Assembly: GCA_028551475.1 (NCBI GenBank)
Contig: CM052359.1
Location: 16,245,583-16,309,582 of the forward strand
DNA: 64,000 nucleotides
Direction: 5' to 3'
Source of the DNA: Casuarina equisetifolia
Taxonomy: Eukaryota; Streptophyta; Magnoliopsida; Fagales; Casuarinaceae
Shown here one piece after another: positions 56,461 to 64,000 of the stretch. Within the stretch, counting starts at the first letter, position 1. Every line of letters begins with the position of its first letter. The position numbers were made by a program, and so were the translations under genes. Below the pieces are notes generated by a model. That model did no database searches, had not been told where the DNA came from, and saw only the letters and a list, made by a program, of their open reading frames with translations.

Positions 56461-57660
56461 CCTAATCCATTTCATCTACTTAGAGTATTGACTTGGGGGC
56501 AAGTGACCACATCACTTAAAATTTAAATATTCTTGATTCATTTTTTTCCATGTGTATTACCCATTTCATTCACATTGCCTAATAAATCTACTAGTCCTAT
56601 CACTCACATTGATCATTACCAATCCTACCCTATCTTGCATCTTACTCACATTTTATATGTTCCACGTTTTAAACATAATTTATTATTCATTCAAAATTTA
56701 ACTCAAAAAAAAAATTATGTAATCATTTTTGTTTTTATGTTTTTTGTGTCTTTTAGGACCATATGATAGGGGCTTTGATTAAGCTAGGCAAGGCGGACTA
56801 GGCTTATATTTTCTATCTTCTTTCGTTCCATCTAGTTGTTATTTAGTTTTTTTAAGTTATTTAAATTCAATAAGTAATTCTTTTTGCATTCCAAGACAAT
56901 CTTCTTTTTCTAATTCTATTTTTATTAATAATAAGAATTATGTTCTTTGTCACCAATGACTTGGACATTCTTCCTTGAAATCTTATTCCATGCAAAACAA
57001 ATCCATTGCTCATCCCACTTCTTTTTCATGCCCAATATGCCCTTTGGCCAAACAAACACATGCCACTTTTCCCTTAAGCCAACACACCACTACCTCTCTA
57101 TTTGAATTAGTCCATATGGACATTTAGGGCCCTCATTAAACACCCCACCATGATGGTGTGCATTATTTTTTAACTATTATAGATGATTTTTCACATGCAT
57201 TTGGATTTTTTACTTAATTTTAAATGCTAAGTTTTTTCCAAAATTCAAAATCTCATTTTCATGATTCAAAATTAGTTTGCATCACTATTAAATGCATACA
57301 ATCTGACAATGGTATTGAATTTTTCTCTTTTGATAGTCAATTTTTTTTTGTCCATGAATGGGATTGTTCATGAAACCTCTTATGTGAATGTCTTTTAACT
57401 ATTACTTACATCATCTTCTTCTCTTCATGGTGTTAGCCCTTTTGAATAACTGTTTGAGAAAATATCTATCATTGATCATTTTTGAGTTTTTAGATGTCAT
57501 TATTATGCTGCTATAGTAGGTGCTCATGATAAGTTTAGTCCTCTATCTATTCCTTATATTTTCATGGATTTTCCTCCCTTCCAAAAGGGTTACTGCTTAT
57601 ATGATTTAGCATAAAAAAAAAAACTTTTGTGAGTCAAGATGTCCTTCTTCAATAGTTTAT
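56461..57660 (+). pseudogene. Copia protease and integrase remnant
   Basis: The protease start IDLGASDHIT (about 56491-56520) corresponds to DSGASDHMT with Ser changed to Leu. It is followed by LPNKSTSPITHI and LTHILYVPRFKHNLL (56533-56766), typical of copia. Integrase then shows LGHSSLKSY, CPICPLAKQTHATFP and VHMDI-stop-GP (56958-57130), IDDFSHAFGFF and IKCIQSDNGIEF (about 57180-57322), so two of the three catalytic acids are readable. Stops and short gaps are many. Confidence 0.75.
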
Positions 57661-59342
57661 GTTTCCTTTTTCTTCTACATCTTCTACTTCATCCTCAAAT
57701 AGCTCAATTGCCCATCAACTTTGGATTTGCAATTCAATGACACCTACACTTCGTCATTATGACTTGCTTCCCGACCTTTTTGACACCTCTTTTCCATCAT
57801 TTATGCCAATCAATCTTCTTAATGTCTTTGACACCCTAGCCCTTGATCCTCCACCATCTGCGTTTGAACATGCATCTACATCTGAACCCAACCTTAATCC
57901 CACACTTGAAAAACATCATGGATGTTTAACTACTTATGTCCTATTATACTTGACTCTTCAACTACCTCTCTTTACCCCATTTTCAACTATATTTTTCTTT
58001 ACCAATGTCACTTTCACTATCAGCATTTCATTACTTTCATCTTAGTTATCTATGAATCTTCCACTTACCTTGAAGTGGTCATTGATCCTAACTAGGTTGT
58101 TGTCATGGACAATAACATCGTTGCCCTTAAGGCCAATTATACTTAGGATGTAGTTTCATTACCCTATGGTTGTTTCCTTATTGGATGCAAATGAGTCTAC
58201 AAGGTAAAATATCAAGTTGATGGCAATCTTGAGCATTAGAAGTCTAGGTTAGTCATTAAAGGGTTTAGTCAACAAGAATGAATTAATTACTAGGATACCT
58301 TTTCTCTTACAAAAAAATATGTCACTATTTGTCTTATCATCACTATTACCATTGTTCATAACTAGCTTTTTTTTTCAAATGGATATCCAAAATGCCTTTG
58401 TTCATGATGTTCTTTTTAAGGATGTATATAAGGAGTTTTCTTCTAGATTTCACACTTATGAGGAGCATATTGTATGTCAGTTGTGCAAATTCTTGTATGG
58501 GGTGAAGTAAAGAATCTTGCCAATGAAATGTTACATTTCTTAAAGCCTTAATCCAATATAGTTTTCATTAGTTTTGCCATGACTACTCTTTATTTATCAA
58601 GACTTAAGATAATTATTTTATGGCACTTTTTATTTGTGTTGATGACATACTAATTATAGGAAATAATCATGTTGCCATCTCATATCTCAAATAGTATTTT
58701 CATGCCATTTTCTTCGTGGAAAAGATCTTGTTCAGTTAAAGTTCTTCGGCATTAAGATTGCTTGATCCCTAGAGTGAATATCATTAAGCTATGAAAAGTA
58801 TATGTTAAAACTAATATTAGAAGCAGGACTCGTAGGTTGTAAACCATTTATCATCCCAATGGAACAAAACAAGAAGTTTAGAAGTCTAGAATATGATGCT
58901 AGTTTCAAAGAAAAGGTGGATGATCCATCACTTGAGGATCCTTCTACACGTAAGATGTTGGTAAGCAAATTGATTTACTTGACTCTCACCAAACTTGACA
59001 TTACTTTCTCAGTTAAGTTGCTCAGTCAATTTATGCATGCTTCAAAGTAGTCACATATGGAAGTAACAATGAAGGTTGTCAAATACTAAAAGAGTTATCT
59101 AGGTCTTGGCCTCTTGTTTCCATTTTCATCAAAGTTTAAATTGCAAGCTTTTTGGGACTTATATTATAGCACATATCCTATGGTAAAGAGACCTACAACT
59201 TGTTTCTATTTTATGCTTGGAGATTTTTTAATATCTTGGCAATCAAAGAAGCAACCCACTATTTCCTTTTCATCAGTAAAACCAAAATATAGAGCTATGC
59301 AAGTTACTACATGCAAGATAATATGGATCATCAGTTTACTTA
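57661..59342 (+). pseudogene. Copia reverse transcriptase and RNase H remnant
   Basis: The linker at 57659-58045 is Ser/Pro/Thr-rich. Reverse transcriptase shows YKVKYQVDGNLEH, QMDIQNAFVHDVLFKDVYKEF (58378-58440), ICVDDILIIGN (about 58636-58668; the family has YVDDI) and GLVGCKPFIIPMEQN (58802 on). RNase H has TTCFYFMLGDFLISWQSKKQ and SSVKPKYRAMQ (59114-59330; family SSTEAEYxA), and breaks off at 59342 where the antisense LTR begins. The rest of RNase H should lie right of the window. Confidence 0.8.
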
Positions 59343-61111
59343 TGTTAGGTTTTATGGCTATCCAAGAAGGGGGGTTGAATTGGATATTTAAAAGCCTAGC
59401 TAATTTAAATAATTTTTCTTTTTGATTTCTTGCTTAGCAATCACGACAAGATTAAATATCACAGTAATATCAAAGCATAAGAATATAAATCAGATCAGAA
59501 AAATCAAACTTAAGAATTTCACGGTGGTTTAGCACTTTTCACCTATTTCCACCCTCTTCTCCTTCAACTTAAACCAAGTTGAAGTCTACTTTACTTCAAA
59601 CTACAAGAGCACCTCTCTTTCATCGTATAACTCCTCAAAAGGAGTTATACAGCTTATGGTTACAAAGTTAGGTTTATAAAAACGTTAATACATAAAGCTA
59701 ATTCCTCGAATATATGATATGAGTGAGGATTTAAGCTTATTAGAGAGCTAATTGAATGTATACAGAATTAATTCAAGCTCTAATCACAAAATCCCCAAAT
59801 ATCACAAATCTAGGGTTTCAGATTTACAATGATCTTTATGTGCAAATAATGTTTTATATAATCTAGCACATGCAAAGATCAATCTATCAAATGATATTCA
59901 CAAGATAGTGAATTTAGAAAATATCACCGAAGATTTTCTTTTTCTTCAAGGATTGAAGAACATGGCCACAAGAACAAATCAATGAGGGCTTCAATCTCTT
60001 TTAATCAAATCAGCAGGAATATGTCTCAGCGAGCACAAAATACTCATCTGAAGCTCCTTTCTGTAGTAGATATCAAACCTTGAACATGTTAGGGTTTCAG
60101 TTCAAACCTTTTTGAACTTCTTCCATTGAGATTTAATAGACACAACGTCACATAACTACAGATGGTGATTTTCCAGCAAAATAGTTGTTCTGACACTCAT
60201 TCACCTCATCATTCTTCCTGTTGGAGTCGACATCACGAGAGAGATCGAGAGAAGGAAGGTAGCTTTGGGCCCCAAATTTATATATATATATATATGTATA
60301 TATGTAATGCGAGAGTGTATAGTAAGAATTGTTGTAACAGGAGCTTCATCGGTATGAGGGCGGTTAGAAGTATGAGTCGAGAGTCATTGGGGTCAGGTGA
60401 GCCAAGGACAACACTCAATGAACCTCACCCTCGTGGCCTTACAACGTCGTTGGATTAGGTGGGGGAGATTGTCCCAGATTGGCAGTACGAGCTGAGAGAC
60501 CAGCCGATGGAGGGTGTGGCCTGCTTATTTATTTTCCTTACAGCAATGAGGGCATCGTTAGATTAGATGGGGGAGAATGTCTTGGCCTGGCAGTGCAGGT
60601 CGAGACACCATGGACCAGGTGGCTCAAGACACAGCCTGCCTGCAGCATTGGCTGGGCAGCTAGCATCTAGTTGACCTGTGGTTTCCTTGTGTTAGGCTGC
60701 CTACTCAGGTGGTGCCTTGTTTTAAGTTTATATTTGAAAAGATTGTGTTTCTATTTTAAAAATTATTTTCTGCTGCAACGTAGTTTTCAAATGACCCGCG
60801 TATCAATATAGATGTGTATTTAGGCTTATGTCTACATGTGCCTTCCTACGCTGTTTAACCTCCCAACGAGTTGTCCCTGAGATAGACTAAAATTGTCCTA
60901 TAGTGACCTTCAGGTGGCTAACTGAGGGCAAGTAGTGGCTGGCCCAGATCTCTACTGGGACTAGGCGCCCCACGAACCTCTAAGTCCATGACACATATAT
61001 ACATATATACATATATGTATGTTTCATGTATCCATATATATAAATATATGGTCGGTCCAACAAATATGTATACTCTAATGTAATAAGCCTTTGCTTTTCA
61101 AATGTACCTAT
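59343..61111 (-). mobile_element. Antisense Sirevirus LTR, split by a newer element
   Basis: Starts tgttaggttttatggctatcc and runs parallel to the solo LTR at 17013-18581. It breaks off at 61111 in the phrase ttttcaaatgtacctat, where the sense LTR at 61112 begins; the reverse complement of that sense LTR continues this phrase as aaacataccaatt. So the rest of this LTR should lie right of the window. It has also received an unrelated insert at about 60279-60993. The preceding 5 bp are actta. Solo or element status is unknown. Confidence 0.85.
60279..60993 (+). mobile_element. GC-richer insert with LTR-like end
   Basis: This block is absent from the equivalent place of the LTRs at 17013 and 61112. 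It begins in a TA/TATG microsatellite (60279-60305). Two related 30-40 bp phrases, ggtgggggagattgtccc..ggcag (about 60458) and gatgggggagaatgtctt..ggcag (about 60566), look like polypurine tract plus LTR start. The stretch TGTCTTGGCC (60578) to CCATGACA (60993) has TG..CA ends like a gypsy LTR. No coding motif is recognised. A truncated gypsy 3' end is the best guess. Confidence 0.4.
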
Positions 61112-62626
61112 CGTTGAAAATCATGTGCTTGTATGTTTTGATTGAGAAAAATTTTATTTGAATATATGTTAAATATAAAATTATATTTGCATAAATAATA
61201 GAATATATGAAATTGTGAAAGTACATATTAAAACTCAAAGGAAGTAAAAGGTGTGCAAATTATAATATCAATTAATGATATTATAAAGTAGTAGGGTTCC
61301 TACATTTTATTATTAAATATAAAAAATGAAGCCAATTTGATGTACTCTATTAATATCTTAATTAATAAATTAATTTATATTATTGGTTATGTTAAAAAAA
61401 CCTTGATACTTGGAATTGGTATGTTTATAGGTGTATTTGAAAAGCATAAGATTATGATAGTGGAGCATACATATTTATTGGACCGACCATATATCTATAT
61501 ATATGGGTATATGAAACTTATATATATGTTGAGCCTGTGAAGAAAGCTAAGCCTGTGAAGAAAGTTGAGCCTGTGAAGAGAGTCAGCCTATGAAGCTTCA
61601 AGCCCAGTGCAGTCACTTATCCAAATGGCAGCATCTTGAGTAGATAAGAGTTTAAGCTCTTATGATCAAATGCCTGAAGCCCTAGCCGCATCTCTTGACC
61701 TAGAGCTGTCCTTCTCCTCTCGATCTCTCTCCTGCAATGCCAGCTCCAACAGGAAGAATGGTGAGGCGGCTGAGTGTCAAAATGGTTATCCTGCTGGAAA
61801 ATCATCATCTGCATCAATACAACATCCTATCCATTAAATCTCAATGGAAGGATTTCAAAAAGGTTTGAACCGAAACCCTAATCTGTTCAACATTTGAGTA
61901 CCCGCTATAAAAGGGAGCTTCGAATGAAATATTTATGCTTATTGAGACATATTCTTGCTGATTTGATCAAAAGAGATAAAAGCCCTCATTGATTTGCTCT
62001 TATTGCCGTGTTCGGTAACATTTGAAGGAAAAGGAAATCATTGGTGATATTCCCTAAACTTGTTATCTTGTGAATATCATTTGATATATTGATCTTTGTA
62101 TGTGCTAGATTACTTATAACATTATTTGAATGTAAAATTATTGTAAATCTGAAACCCTAGATTTGTGAAATTGGGGCTTTCGAGATTAGAGCTTGAATTG
62201 ACTTTGTATACATTCAATTAGCTCTCTAATAAGCTCAAATCCTCACTCATATTATATATTTGAGGAATGAGCTTGATGTATTAAGGTTTTTGTAAACCTA
62301 ACCTTGTAACTGTGAGCTGTATAGCTCCTTTTGAGGAGTTGTGCGGTGAAGGAGAGGTGCTCTCCTTGTTTGAAGTAAAACAGATTTCAACTCGGTTTGA
62401 GTTGAAGGAGAAGAGGGTGGAAGTAGGTGAAAAGTACCGAACCACCGTGAAATTTTTGGTTGTGAATTTTTTGATCTGATTTATTCTTTTGTGCTTTATT
62501 ATTATTGTGATATCTTATCTACTTGTGATTGCTGTAAAGAAAAAATTAAAAAGAAAAATATTTAAATTAGCCAAACTTCTAGATATCTAATTCAACCCCC
62601 CTTCTTGGATAGCCATAAACCCTACA
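61112..62626 (+). mobile_element. 5' LTR of a Sirevirus-like copia element
   Basis: Begins cgttgaaaatcatgtg (first base mutated from T) and ends gccataaaccctaca. It is the reverse complement of the LTR copies at 17013 and 59343. It contains a TATA-rich zone, a minisatellite gagcctgtgaagaaagct (61534-61594) and the accaccgtg block (62440). The primer-like tggcatctagagc (62629-62641) follows. Preceding bases cctat (61107-61111) should be its target-site duplication. The element continues beyond the window. Confidence 0.88.
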
Positions 62627-62689
62627 ATTGGCATCTAGAGCCAAGTTCTATGATTTAAAGGCTTAACATCCTAGAGTAGATCCATTTAC

Positions 62690-64000
62690 ATGGCTATGGA
62701 GAAAGGAGTAGCTGTTATGGGGTATAATAAACCACCTTTGTTTGATGGGATAAATTATAGACATTGGAAGCAACTCATGCAAGTCTTCATTGTCAGTCAA
62801 GACCCTGAAGCTTGGTAGATAATCAGAAAGGGTACCACTTTACCCGAAACTAATGAATGGAGTAAACATGAAGCTAAAATCATGGGAATAAATGCTAAAG
62901 CTATGAACATGATTTATAATGGGTTGAAAGCTCATAAATTTAATAAGGTGTCATCTTGCCTCACGGGTAAGGAGATATGGGATAAATTAGAAGTCATATT
63001 CAAAGGTATAAAGAAAGTTAAGTCATCTAAGGTAACCATGCTCATTCATGACTATGAACTATTTACTATACTTGAATCTAAAACTATTAGTGACATGTTT
63101 GGTAGATTTACAGAAATAATATCTAAACTTAGGTTGCTAGGTAAGACTTACACAAATGAATAAATGGTTAGAAAAATGCTAATATCTTTACCTGAGAGCT
63201 GGGATCCTAAGAAAATGGCCATAGAAGAAGCACATGATCTAGATAGTCTAACCTTAGATGATTTACTAGGATCACTAAAGACTCATGAAATGAAATTAAT
63301 TAGGAGAGTAAAAGAAAAAGAAAATAGAAGGCCACTTGCTCTAAAAGTAGAAATAGAAAAGACTGAAGAGGTTAAGTTAGAAAATGATGAGATTGCTCTT
63401 ATAGCTAGAAGATTTAGAAAATATCTTAAAAAGGGTCTAGGAAGAAATAAAGGACAACCTAGAAGAAATGAAGCATATGAATCTAGGGATAACTTATGCT
63501 ATGAGTGTAGAAAGCCTAGACATATAAAAGCCGATTGCCCCTCACTCAAGAAGAAGAATAATAAAGGAAAGAAAAAGGCAATGATTGCTGCCTAGGATGA
63601 TGAGAGCTCCTCATCAAATGAAGAAGAACAAGAAGAAGTTGCCCACCTTTGCTTAACCGCAAATGCAACAATAGAAGAAGAACTTGACGTAAGTGATTCT
63701 GAACTTGAAACAAATCTTAGTGGTGACATTGAAATTGCTTTTTTTTATCTGGTTAAGTATGCAACAAAAATGAAAGAAAAATATAAGAAGATGAAGACTA
63801 AATATAAATTTGTAAAAGTTAAAACTGAAAAGGATAAACCTGCCATGACATTATCTATGACTTGTATGCATGAAAATACTTCTAAGAATATTTCTTTTGA
63901 GACTGATACTTGCTCCTTGATTGATACTTGCTCGCATTTAGAAAATAAACATGTTGATGTATCAAAAAAATTATGTGACCGAAACACAAATAGGCTAAAC
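62690..64000 (+). pseudogene. Sirevirus-like gag, three nonsense changes
   Basis: One frame from ATG 62690 to the window end is broken only by TAG 62816-62818, TAA 63161-63163 and TAG 63593-63595. It reads NKPPLFDGINYRHWKQLMQV (copia gag start), GKEIWDKLEVIFKG, EEAHDLDSLTLDDLLGSLKT and the zinc knuckle CYECRKPRHIKADC (about 63499-63540), then an acidic tail. It resembles the minus-strand gag at 20176-21840. At the first stop the relative has Arg (CGG), so CGG to TAG fits CpG decay; at the second it has Glu. Among the best-preserved element frames here, so probably a young insertion. Confidence 0.88.

Overview
The window is a retrotransposon-rich stretch of a flowering-plant nuclear genome. 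The AT-rich composition, the plant LTR-retrotransposon families (chromovirus gypsy, Athila-like gypsy, Sirevirus-like copia, TRIMs, an L1-type LINE) and one intron-containing plant MORN-type phosphatidylinositol phosphate kinase gene all point to an angiosperm. The species cannot be told from the sequence. No tRNA, rRNA, CRISPR array or bacterial-type feature is visible.

The only intact cellular gene I can support is a PIP5K gene (CDS 33595-37681, plus strand, eight exons, 734 codons). It lies in a gene island of about 9 kb (roughly 30.6-39.9 kb) with its own promoter, 5' leader with upstream ORFs, and 3' UTR. Nearly everything else is decayed mobile DNA.

Layout: 1-2477, Athila-like LTR and Sirevirus-like LTR. 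2478-7777, small copia/gypsy fragments, a 280-bp tandem repeat and unrecognised sequence. 7778-8344, a tandem TRIM (three LTRs, two internal regions). 8372-25561, a chromovirus gypsy element with a minus-strand TRIM in its gag and a full minus-strand copia element (12067-23394) in its RNase H region. That copia element holds an Athila-related solo LTR (15669-18762), which in turn holds a Sirevirus solo LTR (17013-18581). 25112-30570, a tandem duplication of the gypsy 3' end plus flank; its second copy was later hit by a solo LTR (26100-27046) and a LINE (27309-30238). 30.6-39.9 kb, the PIP5K island. 39.9-47.8 kb, copia remnants on both strands and long LTR remnants. 47813-53936, a complete Athila-like element with gag but no pol. 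54560-59342, a plus-strand copia, disrupted at 59343 by an antisense Sirevirus LTR, which is itself disrupted at 61112 by a sense Sirevirus element running off the right end.

For six insertions the terminal dinucleotides and target-site duplications can be read directly, so the order of events can be reconstructed. Many coding changes in the elements are C-to-T or G-to-A (stops at Trp and Arg codons, primer sites decayed at CpG), as expected for old methylated copies. I did not find a new biological system. The most useful observations are the datable nesting, the gag-only Athila-like element, the TRIM arrays, the unit-changing minisatellites inside the Sirevirus LTRs, the pol III-like boxes in a long LTR, and the uORF-bearing leader of the PIP5K gene.
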